NCBI GenBank assembly: GCA_950097015.1
Contig: CATNEN010000003.1
Location: 15,258,001-15,322,000, forward strand
Length of the DNA stretch: 64,000 nucleotides
Reading direction: 5' to 3'
Source of the DNA: Macrostomum hystrix
Taxonomy: Eukaryota > Platyhelminthes > Macrostomidae
Part shown: positions 1 to 11,447 of the stretch, one piece after another
How the letters are laid out: each line of letters starts with the position of its first letter
Position numbering within the stretch: the first letter of the stretch is position 1
Notes under the pieces: model-generated
What the model saw: only the letters and a program-made list of their open reading frames with translations
Told to the model about the DNA's origin: nothing
Databases searched by the model: none
Translations under genes and position numbers: made by a program

Positions 1-531
1 GGATATAATGGTAAAGACAATTTCTCTAGGGAATTAGCATTTAGGGTATCATATCTTGTATACCTAAATCTTAACCTATAATAAAGCTATGCTCTTGCCT
101 TCCTAACTCTAATAACAATTATTATTATTATCTATGACAAAAGTACAAGTATAATTAATATATCCCCAATTTGAATACCTAAACTTTACATTTGCCCTAA
201 ACTACCTAATAACCTAACTATCTTCCATATTATATACCTAAACCAAAATCCTTGTCTTATATATGTAATAGCCTAACTTGCCGAACTTAACAGTAATCCT
301 AAATTAAATAATTTAAATTTTATAATATTTTTTTTAGTCATAACATAAGCAATAATTACTAAAAATCCAAGTCAACAAAAACAATATCATATAGGGAAAT
401 ACAACATATGACATACATATAAAGATTCATGGCCCCCACTAATACATGATCTTTGAAAGATGCCCCAATTTAAAAATTATAGGCCTTACATAGGCCTAGT
501 AAAGTATGGCCAAGGTGCACAATTGACTTAC

Positions 532-741
532 CACTTTCCAGTTCCTATTGTCTGGAAAAGAAGAATTAAACTCTTTCATTATTGGGCTTGACCTACTGGC
601 AGTCACATATTGCCCACTTTCCTTAACATAAAAAAAAAACTTAATTGAAAGAGATTTTGGGTCCTGTTGTGCCAACCGATCCACAGCTTTCGACCTTCTT
701 TTGGAGCGACGCGAAATAGAACCAGTTGCATTATTCGACAT
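532..741 (-). CDS. Candidate first coding exon of an unknown gene leaving the left edge
   Basis: A 70-codon open stretch starts with ATG at 741 and ends in a consensus donor (GTG|gtaagtc) with the intron starting at 531. It reads MSNNATGSISRRSKRRSKAV and onward, basic at the N-terminus, ending near NRNWKV. The frame stays open a little past the donor before a stop. No second exon could be recognised in the 530 AT-rich bases to the left, so the rest of the gene would lie outside the window. I do not recognise the family. The support is only the donor and the balanced composition, so this could be chance. Confidence 0.3.
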
Positions 742-1590
742 GTCTATATATAAATTACAAGTAAAGAGCAGGCCGTATAATATATAATAGAATAATAGAA
801 CTAGCAAAATGATATGAACTGATATGAATGATATGAACTGATATGAATGATATGAAATGATATAAACTAGCAAACTATGATATGAATAAATATGTCCAGC
901 GCAAGAGTAAGAATATTTCAATATGTGCCAAAAATGGTAACTTTAACAAAATATTTGTGTACATAGAAGATATGACTCAAAAATTCCAGAACTAATTTGT
1001 GTCTGTCTCTTGTTTTAGTATACTGTCGGATAGCTTAGCAAAAGTACTATTTGCGCGCCACTCTATAACAGCTAGTTATTGTCATTTCAATACTCGCTAT
1101 TTGCTATCTGCATGGCTATAGTTCACGTGCACCCATGTCACCCCACTGTGCTTACTTTCTCTCACTGATGCAAGGCGCTGTAGCACCCACCCCTAATCTC
1201 CTAACAATGCTGAGTCAGCCATTGAGTCGTACTAGTACAATAAATATGACTGCGCGGACGCTAATGAATGCGTGCTTGTTTTCTACTCCAACTTACTCGT
1301 CTCAGAACTCATAATTTCACATATACCTATAATTTTGTGTATCGATATAGTGACTTTTTTTCTGCTCGTGTGTGATGCGTAATAGAGCGCAATGCATAAA
1401 AGTCATACTTTTCATACATTGTAGAATTCTCATATAAGTCAGATAAGTCAGATAATAATCGAACATATCTTCGGTCAATTTACCAAAAATATATTTCTTT
1501 CTATATAAAATTGTAGTGCGAATTACATATATTGCAGTTTAAAGGCAAACACATATGCATGCCCACGACACCCGTCACACTTAAAATGCA
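742..1590. other. Intergenic, no gene seen
   Basis: AT-rich sequence with a short run of ATATGA-type repeats at 810-890 (gatatgaactgatatgaatg). A somewhat more GC-rich part lies at 1040-1280. No exon, RNA gene or recognisable element was found. Confidence 0.5.
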
Positions 1591-1591
1591 T

Positions 1592-1690
1592 CCCTATAGT
1601 TGACAATCTTACATTCAGCCTTGTAAGATCTGACTTATCCTATAAAATCTTGTCCGAACTGCTAAGATCTATTAGGAATATGTAGGAAAA
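1592..1690 (+). repeat. Repeat end, left copy of a ~95-bp direct repeat
   Basis: Begins CCCTATAGTTGACAATCTTA and carries several AGATCTGAC / CTAAGATCT motifs. A closely similar copy starts at 2606 in the same orientation, so the two copies bracket the 1.7-2.4 kb minisatellite. The inverted partner of its outer tip is at 9119-9134. It looks like the end of a DNA transposon. Confidence 0.6.
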
Positions 1691-2405
1691 TAAATTCTTG
1701 ATTTATAAATAATGCATTGTTTTGAATAGTGAAACTTTGCGCGCTTCCAATGCAAAATAATGCATTCTTAATGCAATTATAATGCATTGTTTTAAACTGC
1801 AATTTTAGGATAAAATAATGCATTCTTAATATATTTGCAATGCATTGTTTTGCAGTACATTTCACAAGGCAAAATAATGCATTCTTGATACATTTATAAT
1901 GCATTGTTCTGCAGTGCATTTCGGAAGGCAAAATAATGCATTCTTGATACATTTATAATGCATTGTTTTAAACTGCAATTTTAGGATAAAATAATGCATT
2001 CTCAATATATTTGCAATGCATTGTTTTGCAGTGCATTTCACAAGGCAAAATAATGCATTCTTGATACATTTATAATGCATTGTTTTGAAGTGCATTTTTA
2101 GGATAAAATAATGCATTCTCAATATATTTGCAATGCATTGTTCTGCAGTGCATTTCAGAAGGCAAAATAATGCATTCTTGATACATTTATAATGCATTGT
2201 TTTGAAGTGCATTTTCAGGATAAAATAATGCATTCTCAATATATTGACAATGCATTACTTAAAAGTGCAGTTTTAAGGCGAAATAATGCATCTTCAATAC
2301 ATTTATAATACATTGGTTTGCATTATTTTGCCAATGCACAAAAATGCATTTGTAATGCATTTCCAATGCAATATAATGCATCTTGCATTGTAAATGCATT
2401 ATTTG
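1690..2405. repeat. Minisatellite rich in AATGCATT
   Basis: About 700 bp of degenerate tandem repeat. Each unit contains the palindromic core AATGCATT two or more times (aataatgcattcttgataca, ttataatgcattgtttt). Spacing between cores alternates at roughly 30-36 bp. Apparent reading frames on the minus strand (MHYFILK-type repeats) are products of the repeat and were not called as genes. Confidence 0.85.
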
Positions 2406-2605
2406 AAATTATTGGCGCCTAGGGTTGCAGTGCTCGGACTGCCAGCTCCGGGTCAAAACGCCACATGATCTACAGCTGATACGTCGCCAAGCAACAGTGG
2501 ACCCTTGCTGCTCTAGACTGGCGTCGGCGTTGCCCCCCGCGCCTTTCTCGTCCACCGCATCGTCGTCAAATTGTCACCGTGTCAGAGACGGTGATCGTCC
2601 TCCAT
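2406..2605. other. GC-richer unique stretch next to the repeat end
   Basis: About 200 bp of GC-richer sequence between the TGCATT array and the CCCTAG end at 2606. A 63-codon plus-strand frame (2425-2616) crosses into the transposon end, so it is unlikely to be a gene. Similarly GC-rich DNA resumes after 9135, which fits an AT-rich insertion between the two points. Confidence 0.4.
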
Positions 2606-4267
2606 ACCCTAGTTGACAATCTTACATTCTGCCTTGTAAGATCTGACTTATCCTATAAAATCTTGGCAGAACTGCTAAGATCTGTTAGGAATAGGTAAGA
2701 AAATAAAATATGCGCTAACTGTCACGGCTACCAAAAAAACAAATTTAACTGTGTTGCAGTTATTCTTGTAGTAAAAAAATTCCATTTTTTCTAATTTTCA
2801 TTAAGTCTGCTTCCTTTGGGTTTCTTGACAGATATGATCAGATCCGGCAAGAGACAGTAAGATGTCACAGCTATAGTAAATAAAAAAATAATGTTTTCAC
2901 CAACAACTATTGTCTTGAAAAGTCAGTTCATAAATGATTTACAACATTTTGGAAGTGAGAAACAATAAAATTTTTGGTATAGTCATTCAGTTTACTTTTT
3001 TTGTTTTTTTCACAGATATGGTCAGATCTGACAAGTCAACCTGATAAGTATGCAAAATAATTTGTACATTTAATATTTTCCGAAGTTAACATTGTATATA
3101 GCGAATATTTAAGTGCACACATGCATAACGATACATGCATAACGATTTCGAACGATACCGTTCAACAGGTATTTTAAATATTCTTTCCCTAGAACTGAAC
3201 ATATTGTGCAATTTGTATAAAACTGGCAGATTCCAGTGTTCGTTGGTAAACCACAAACACCATTAAAATTAAAAAATAAGTAATAAGAAACTATTTAAGC
3301 GAAATATATATGCACATTTGTCTAACGTACAAGGGCCGCGATTATAGATAATTAACTGTTTTTGTTTTAACACCTAACATTTGAACATTTTTGCCAGCTT
3401 TTTCTCGCTATTCTTTTTCTTTTATTTATCACATACATCACATAAATTATATATTCTTTACTTTACACTTTCTTTACTTTACTGCTGTCCTGGATTTCTA
3501 ATTTCTAAATCTCGCATATTGTAGGCATTTATTCTGTTGCATATCAAACATACCGCTCCAATGCAGAGCTCAATCACTACCACGCCCAAATCTTCCTCCT
3601 CAAAAAGGCAATTAAGACAGAATCCACTAACTCGAGTCCAGGAGATTAAATTGAACTCAACATACTGCATATTGTGGTATAATAGTACTAAGTACTTTAG
3701 TCAGACTTTAAAACTGAGTGATGGCCGATTCGAGACATATTCAGCAGAAGAGCGCCTACGTTGGAGTGCTGTGAGCCATTGCATGTTAGACTGTAGTATA
3801 GTGCATAGGCTTGTTTGATATCTAGGCGGCTATGGGCCTAGATCTTTAGGCTGTCTAACTCTAATGTTAAGAATTATAAACATGTTATAACTAAGCAATA
3901 TTATTAACTGTATAAGCTGGTAGTATGTTTTATATTAGCTTAAATAAAAACTTGAGATTCCTTGATTTTCTATTGCTTAACAATTTAGTCTTAAGACGAT
4001 ATATATTCCATCCATACTCTGGATTGTCATGGCAGAGTATATGCTGGACATAAGTGAATATTTCTTGCCATATACCAATCTACATAAAAAATGATCAGGG
4101 CTAACATTTTGTATTCAACAATTAGGTTAAGTACAAATTATAAAATGTATTCTGGGAATCATAAAAAACTTACCAATTATTATTAAAACAGAAGAAAAAA
4201 TATAATCAAATACATGCATGTCATAATTTAAGAACAGTTCAATAATTTACCATCATTATTATATATA

Positions 4268-6168
4268 GGGTAATGTATCATCAACCAAACAAGAATGTTT
4301 ATTTTTTAACTTCAAACCTAAGCTACAGATTTTCTATTTAAGATATGATGATAAATCAAAATCCAAGTTATAGAAAACAGTTACATCTTTCTAAAAAGTT
4401 TCTGCTTTTGCTATTTTGTCAAATAGACAAAAGTTATTCCTGCTTTTTATCTAAAACCAAACAATGATTTTTATGTATCTTCAAACCAAACAGAGAATTT
4501 GATGTTTGGTTTTACAATTTGAGTGAGTGGTTTAATCTTATTTTAAGGAGTGTATCATAGATTATGTCATTTGAAAGCATTTTTCATGCTCTATAAATAA
4601 CTACATTTATGGTCATTTAATTGGCTATTGGCAAGCAACCACATACAATCTTTGTCTAAAGTACCTACTGAAAAATTGTTGTCAAAAAGTATGCTTTTGC
4701 AATAAAAAATTCTACTGAAACATCAATATCTTTTTTTCCTCCTAATGCTTCATTGAACATCATGCCTCAGCTTGTAGATAATTTCTTCAACTTTCTAATT
4801 AGATGTTCTATGAAACACACTAGCTTGTTTCTGTCTTGCACGAGACCAAGGAAAGAGTCAAAATTTTTGTTCAGTTTTGAAGTACACTGGTTGATGACCA
4901 TAGTCAGGAAGGTGGCAGAGTGTGCGCCGGAATAAATTTTGGAGGGACAATCTGTGCGCCGTCTGTGCGCCATCTGTGTGCCGTCTATGCGCTGTTTCTG
5001 TTCCTTAGCCCTGACCCTACACAGGAAAGCACCCTATGTTAACCTAAGGGTTATATTATGTATTAATGTTACGAAATAAAATACATTCATCATACAGTTA
5101 GGTTATCGCATTTGTTGTAGGCCTCTGTCTATATTATTACTAAATTTTATTTCCAATAATGCGAATCCCACTGCTGTTCCCAAAGTTGTTGTAATCTTTA
5201 CTGTTAATGTTTCTTAGAATTAATTTCTGAGAATGTATTCTATATATCCAAAAGAATTTCTTGGTAGCGTATTTAGTTATCTTTGAATATCGTCTTTAGT
5301 TGGTCTAAGGTAGCGTATTTAGTTATTCTGGCCGATTAATTATCGCATGGATGTATTTCTGAGTATAGGCTTTCCAAAGAGCGTTACCAATGATCTCAAG
5401 TGTACAGCAATACTTTCTATATCTTTCTTTCTCTTGAATCTTTCTTGGTATTTGTCTCCGTATGTTTTAAAAGAATGAAAGAACACGATTCTGAGTATGT
5501 TATACGAACTTTGTTGTCAACTGCGTTGAACAAGGTTAGTTTTCCTCTCAATTTTACTCCTGTATTTATACCCAAAAACGTATCATTTAAAACAAATAAT
5601 TATACCCTATTAAAACAACGTATTTCCGCATTTAAAACAAATAATTGTATTTTACGTGTATTAAAACAAAATATAAAAGATTTTCGCATTTAAAACAAAT
5701 AATTGCATTTTACGTGTATTAAAACAAAATTGGCGGTTTTTCGGTTTTGAAATCGGTCTACATCACATTCACAGATCGCAGATTTATATGTAATATTGAA
5801 AAAAACTGAATCGAAACGAAAGCAGTAATTGTAAGTTGTAACACAGTTCGGACAGTTGATGGGAAACAGGAAATACGAAAAATATTTACGAGTTACGACA
5901 ATGATACAAGATGTTCAATCATACAATTTAAAAAATTATGAACAATTTCAATATTTGAAAAATGCCGTTAGAATAACAAATATGCAATTTACGACAAATT
6001 ACGACTTCTTGGAATTTATAGTGTGTACTGCAGCTTATGAGCCAATGCGCCGAGACCCTTTGTGTGTGCCGCACTTGTGCGCCGATGTGCTCCGAGACCC
6101 TTTGTGTGCGCCGGAATTTTCCGCCTCAGAGGCCACCTTCCTGACTATGGGTTGATGATACATTACCC
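4268..6168. mobile_element. Nested element with 19-bp terminal inverted repeats
   Basis: GGGTAATGTATCATCAACC at 4268-4286 is repeated exactly in inverted orientation at 6150-6168, with TA on both outer sides. A second, imperfect inverted match lies inside: 4890-4932 (tagtcaggaaggtggc and gtgcgccggaat) against 6110-6148. Several GTGCGCC words occur at 4920-4980 and 6050-6115. No transposase was found. The TA flanks suggest a non-autonomous element of a TA-targeting family. Confidence 0.6.
5215..5700 (+). repeat. Dispersed repeat family A, copy 1
   Basis: About 490 bp that reappears in inverted orientation in TTC13 intron 1 (about 57550-57915 plus 59015-59140, split there by a Merlin insertion). 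Shared words include AAGAATTTCTTGGTAGCGTA and GAACACGATTCTGAGTATG (variant in copy 2). The 97-codon frame inside it (5400-5693) is not preserved as a gene in the other copy. Confidence 0.75.
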
Positions 6169-7144
6169 TAATAAAATGATTATTGTTTTTTTTTCGAAAT
6201 TTTCTCTAGTAATTCTAGTAATTAGGTTAAATATCTCAACAACTACGGCTATTTTTCAGAAACTAGTGCTAATAAATAGCAACTGATATTTAGTTTAGTG
6301 TTAGACCTATTATTATTCAATATTTTATTAATACCGTTAGTTATTTATCAATTCAGTATTACCCTTAGTTAGGCCTAATTATTTAAGCAAAAAAAGTTAA
6401 CTAACTTTCAACATTATGCATGTAGACATGGATCAGTGCAACCTTGGTAATCACTGCTGTTTCCATTGGCTATATATACATGTAAGCCATTATTAGTTCA
6501 GAGTGGTCATAGGACTACCATTTTATTAGAGGTTGGACGATATCTAAATCTCAATCATAGTGATCTTGGCACTTTTTTCAATCTCAATCTTGGTTTTGAG
6601 ATCTCAAAAAAGGTTAAGATTCAAGATTTTATTTTATAATTTTATTTAGTCTACAGTTGTACTTCTTCACAACTTTAGAAAAAATTAGCAAAAAAGTTCT
6701 CTTTTATATGCAAGTGATGGGTTCCAGGAAGAAACTTTGTAGAATCATAATATATACTGGACTAGAGTAAATAAGCACTAGATACTGTTTGATGATTATG
6801 ATTGTTAATTTCAGTCAACAGTCTTTTTTACTATTTTACACTCATAGGCCTAATGCACTAATCTTGAATCTTGATCAACTCTCTAAAAGTGATATTGCCT
6901 GACCCCTACATTTTATCTAATAAAAACTCTAGTAAGTGTGTTGCCTATAAAAATGGTCAAGAAAACCCAAAGTTGCAGATATAATTTTAGAGAAGCAACC
7001 TATATTGAACTATATAGCTTATATAAGGTAATCATATTTATATATTTGATATTAAATGGGGTTAAAAATATGTACATTGTCATTTAACCCTTCTTATTTT
7101 TGTGCCTGTCACTTGGCTTAATTCACTTACACTAGAGATAAGGT

Positions 7145-7425
7145 CATACATGCGCAACCTCCCGAATCTTAGCCGGCCGTGTGACTTAGTTTTTGCTCTC
7201 ATTTGCGACTTAGTTCGTTTCATTGCTCTATTTACGACTTAGTTTGCTCTCATTTGCTCTCTTTTTCTCTCCCCTTTTTCCTTTTCTTCACGCCTTCCTT
7301 TTTTGTCCCTTGGTCCCCCCTTTGATTTTTTTGCGCTTGGTCAATTGGTTTTTGCGACTTACCTTGCTTAGCCCTCGTTTCACCCGGCCGGTTCGGCCGG
7401 GTCGGCCGGGTGTTGCGCATGTATG
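7145..7425 (+). mobile_element. MITE family M, intact copy 1 (281 bp, 8-bp TSD)
   Basis: Bounded by perfect 14-bp inverted ends catacatgcgcaac / gttgcgcatgtatg. It is flanked by the 8-bp direct repeat GATAAGGT (7137-7144 and 7426-7433). The interior is a pyrimidine-rich strand (ctctcatttgctctcttttt) and, before the right end, a GC palindrome built from CCGGCCGG words. An 8-bp duplication fits hAT or Merlin-type transposases. It has no coding capacity; the 70-codon frame over it is chance. Confidence 0.9.
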
Positions 7426-7915
7426 GATAAGGTAGTGAATCTTTTAGTGAATCTATGCATCTTTTATGTGTATCTAGATGCTATGCTGGTTGTTTTTGCT
7501 ACTTGATTTTTAAGGAAAAAAATTTTTAGCTGAATTCAAGGGAAATTGTGTAATGATTGGGCAGCTATAGTTCAGATTATATAATACATATGCCTAAAAT
7601 TTTGTATGCATCTATATTACTAGCAATGTTCAGTTTAACTCAATTACAATATACTTTTATCACTCTATCCATAACCCCAACCATAAGTGCATCTTTCTTG
7701 ACTAGGTAATCTTTATTAACTTTTGATTTAAAAAGTAAAGTGTAACATGCTATAGCAAATAGCAAAGCAATAGGCATAGCTTAGCTAGGTAAAGGCATTT
7801 TTAGCAAATTAAGCAACTTAGTAACATTTTCATTTTCACATTGCATGAAATTTTGGCTTTAATATCTGTATATAGGTTCCTTAATAACTTTATTTCCTTT
7901 TCTTTATTTTCTTAG

Positions 7916-8441
7916 GGAGCAACGGTTTTGGTCAACGAAAATGAGCAGAAGCATGTTGCTGCTTGATTGGTTTTTCATCAAAAGTCCTCGAGCGGCTCAA
8001 ACATTTCGGTTTATTCAAGGAAGAAAGGCGAGCCGAGGCCGATCACGCCGGACACCTGAATCAATGAAGATTAATGGCATCTCTTTTCACAGTATCAGCA
8101 ATAAGCGCAAAGGTTCATCTGTCAGTTATATCTGCGAGTATCAGCAGCCCGATTCGAACGCGAGATGCTTTGGCACGATTCTAAAGTTTGAATCCGAAAC
8201 GGTCGCTACAGTTGCTCCTCTCCCCAAAGCGACACATTTTCAGACGCATTTCAGCATGTGCACTGATGTGCCGCTAATCGATCTGTTCGTTCTCGAGCGG
8301 GATCGACAAGATGTCCCGATCTCTGAGGACCAGTTAAAGGTCGACTGCAGATATCTACGCCGAAAGTGTGTACTAATCCCTTTAGCGAACTCGAAAATTA
8401 CTTTTGTCGCACCTATTTTGCTACTAAATGAACATAATTAA
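7916..8441 (+). pseudogene. Exon-like open frame, possible C-terminus of a transposase
   Basis: A pyrimidine-rich acceptor (tttattttcttag|G) at 7911-7915 leads into an open frame, starting one base in, that runs to TAA at 8441. The protein part reads EQRFWSTKMSRSM, then a central VSYICEYQQPDSNARCFGTI and a tail with RRKCVLIPLANSKITFVAP. The FG / LP / V..I..KCV / P..E pattern resembles the non-catalytic C-terminal tail of large metazoan DNA transposase proteins (CACTA/KDZ type). That is a pattern impression, not a proven match. No upstream exon was identified. It lies inside the candidate element 2606-9134. Confidence 0.4.
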
Positions 8442-8454
8442 ACTGTCATTGCTC

Positions 8455-8752
8455 ATTCCCGTTGCGTTGCGTTGCCCATTCATGTAGCATTCACATTGCC
8501 TATTCACGTTGCCTATACACACTGCCCATTCGCATTGCCTATTCACGTTGCGTTGCCAATTCATGTAGCATTCACGTTGCCTATTCACGTCGCCTATTCA
8601 CGTTGCCTATACACGTTGCGTTGCCAATTAATGTAGCATTCACATTGCCTATTCACGTTGCCTATACACACTGCCCATTCGCATTGCCTATTCACGTTGC
8701 GTTGCCAATTCATGTAGCATTCGCATTGCCTATTCACATTGCCTATTCCTAA
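8455..8752. repeat. Minisatellite with GTTGCCTATTCAC units
   Basis: Irregular tandem repeat of about 18-bp units such as ttgcctattcacgttgc. A longer period includes gcgttgccaattcatgtagc. It directly follows the transposase-like exon. Confidence 0.85.
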
Positions 8753-9134
8753 GGCAAGAATTAAAGGATTATGGATTAAGATTTAAGGATTATATCGAAT
8801 TAAGGATCCGTATGAGAACCAATAAGGTTTTAAGCACTTATCGTCTCTTGAAAACTGACTTGCTTTCTTAATTTGAACGTTCTTCCTAATAATTTCAATA
8901 ATTCAAAGTGCATGAAAATCGGGATCCGTCACTATAAATTCTTGCAAAAATCTTAACAGATCTTATTGTATTCTTAAACGATCTTGCCAGATCTGACTAC
9001 TTTTCTTGTAATATCTTGCCAGATCGGTCAAGAAAACTCAAGTCAGATCTTATACTTTCTTTGCAAAAAGTGCACGATTTTGTAAGTCAGATATGGCAAG
9101 ATGGCGAAAGTCATTGTCGACTAGGGTATACCTT

Positions 9135-10450
9135 ATCTATCGATGCCAAGCGGCGCAGCGGTTGTCGAATAGCTCGATCCTATATGAATGAATCCCTGAT
9201 TTTGTGACTACCAACAGCGGCAGTCACCAACCGAAAGCCACGGCGCAGTTGCACCGCAACCTAGCTACGCAGACAGAAGCAGCGTCACTGCAACACCCTG
9301 TGCCTTGCAAACAGACGTCCATATGGAGAACATGCAACCTCTAGTGTCTTCGACTACTTTGACACCCACGATAGTCGTACAGGACTAACGCATGCAGTGT
9401 TAGCTCAATAGAGTTCAGCAATTGTAACGCCTTTGGTTAGAATGCTTAGCGCTCTCCTTGACCTTTATCTTTGCACCAGCTATACCGGCCGGCCTCGCTC
9501 TCAAGAGCCGCGCAAGTCGCTAACCATGCAGTACATATCAAGCTCGGCCGTCCACTCCGGCGCCGGCCTCCGTACTTAGGCTGCAGTTGGGCGATACGAC
9601 AATACGCGCACACGACCTGCGCGTCGTTTTATGCAGACGTCATCGTCGCGTCATATGTTTCTTCTTGCCTGCTGCGTTGGCATCGTCCTAGATATCGGCT
9701 ATCGGCACCTAACTATTGCGCGTAGCGACGTAATTGCAGCGCCCTTTAGCGGCACTTATTGGACGCGTCGACCAGGGTGTCGGCCGACTATAGTCCAGCC
9801 AACGGACGTTGCTTATTTCGCAGCTGCTGTGCAATTGGCATGTCAGCCGTGCTTTTTGCCGCTATCCGCATGCACCTAAGCAGACATCGCCATCCAGAGA
9901 GGCTAGCAGCAAATGCACAAGTAGTTTAATACGAGCTCGTATACACAAAACGATAGCAGCTGTCTAATGTGCAGACTGGTGGACGACCGGCAAGTACTTT
10001 TTATCTGCGAGCGCGAATTTAATCATTCTGCCACTTTAAAAGTTTTACATAAGTTTCTGCACATTTTTCAGTTCCACAAAACTCGTATCACTATACTTTC
10101 TTCTTTAAACGATGCAGTATACAGGGTCTTCAACAAGAATCGCTGATTATCTCGAATTCGGATGCCTTTGAAATCGTCGTATTCATCGTATTAATTCAGG
10201 GATTCATCTTCGAAATCGTGCCTTACGATCGTCGTAAGGGCGGAAACGTTTGATCCATATGGGGGACTTTCACAAAAATCGGTAATACGGTTTGGGAGCT
10301 ATCACGTGCCATTCTTTCAGTAAAATGCGCTGCTCCAGTTTTAAATTATTTTTTTTATATTTATTATTCGACTGAACAAAAATCGTTTCATGCATGGTTT
10401 AGGGCAAAAATTCGCTACCGATCGACGACTGCTTTAAAGAGAGATTGTAA
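9135..10450. other. Intergenic, moderately GC-rich, no gene recognised
   Basis: Unique-looking sequence with several short overlapping frames of 60-84 codons and no recognisable protein motif. At 10120-10200 there is a diverged copy of dispersed repeat family B (tcttcaacaagaatcgctga), also seen near 27 kb and 38.9 kb. Confidence 0.4.
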
Positions 10451-11270
10451 TGTGACGTTGTCACTTGTTGAAGGCGCCCCTGCAATATTACTCTATGCGT
10501 TGATTACATGCTTAATTTCCTAATTATGTACTAGCTTGGGCCGTTTTAACTCATCGTATAATATCATCCAATTCTGTTAATTTATATTATTAAGTCAAAT
10601 TATTAGCACGCTACTGTCAGTAACCATAAACGCATATCGCGCCACTCTAGCTATTTCATACGCGTATCTTAATGTATTTCCCCCCCGGCCAATGAGCGTG
10701 CGAGCTCTGGCTGGCCGGAAGTATCGATCGCTATGTTTTTCAGTCAGCCTAGTTTACTTAATCAAGGGCTTCAGGCCCGCTCGCGTTCACGTTCGCACTT
10801 TCAGTCAGTCATTCATTCATTCTTTTCTCACATTCTTTCTACCTTTCTGTCGGTCGTTCTTTCCTTCCTTCCGTTCCGCCCTACTACGTTTCGTGCTGTG
10901 CCATCCTCTCACTACACTCCTACATTCGGTTCTGTTCGTGTCCAACAATCACCATTACGAGCTCCTACGCCTTACATAACGCCCTGCTTGTCGACGTCCC
11001 AGTGCACCCAGAATAAAAGTGCTACCGCTACATCACAGACATTACTGACTTCGAATTGCCAAACTTACAATTGCCGCTGCTCTGACTTCGACTTCGTCCT
11101 TTGTGTTTTAATCGTCACAGTAAAGTCTATTGCTATCACTGCCTCACTTCATAGAGAGTTAGGAACTGAATTGACTACTCGTAGATCTAGCCGCAGATAT
11201 GACTTTGCAGTCTTAGTGTAACCTAATGTCTAAATAAATTTGCCAATGTTGAAAACAATATCTATTACTG
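10451..11270 (+). other. Possible LTR-like or promoter/poly(A)-bearing fragment
   Basis: Starts with TGTGACGTTGTCAC and contains a GC-rich, promoter-like part near 10680-10800. A pyrimidine-rich 162-codon frame (10733-11221) follows, then AATAAA at about 11234, before ending near TTACTGACA. This order would suit a solo LTR, but no flanking duplication was found and there is no second copy in the window. The open frames show no family motif. Confidence 0.2.
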
Positions 11271-11447
11271 ACACTGCGTGAATCGCAGAAAACGAACGAG
11301 GCGCTTAATTCTTATAAACAAACATGCAAATAGGTGCAAATATGCATCGAAATCCTTACATTTCGAACACAATATCACTAGATCTTCTATCTAGATCTAT
11401 AGTATAGAACACTTCTAGAACACAATTGTCGTCTTGCTGCAACGCCG

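Larger units (their letters stand above)
2606..9134. mobile_element. Candidate 6.5-kb DNA transposon with inverted TACCCTAG ends
   Basis: The left end reads TACCCTAGTTGACAAT at about 2606-2621. Its reverse complement, with one mismatch (ATTGTCGACTAGGGTA), closes the region at about 9119-9134. Behind each tip lie clustered AGATCTGAC/CAGATC-type motifs in opposite orientation: left at 2636-2690, 2830-2860 and 3015-3035, right at 8950-9095. Subterminal motif clusters of this kind are common in CACTA/EnSpm and some other cut-and-paste elements. The flanking dinucleotide is TA on both sides, a possible target duplication. The interior is AT-rich, holds nested elements, and keeps one exon-like open frame (7916-8441). 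No DDE catalytic core was found, so the element, if real, is dead or non-autonomous. Confidence 0.45.

Noticed and set aside
8462-8752. 96-codon frame with IHVAYSRC repeats
   Set aside because: Minisatellite product.
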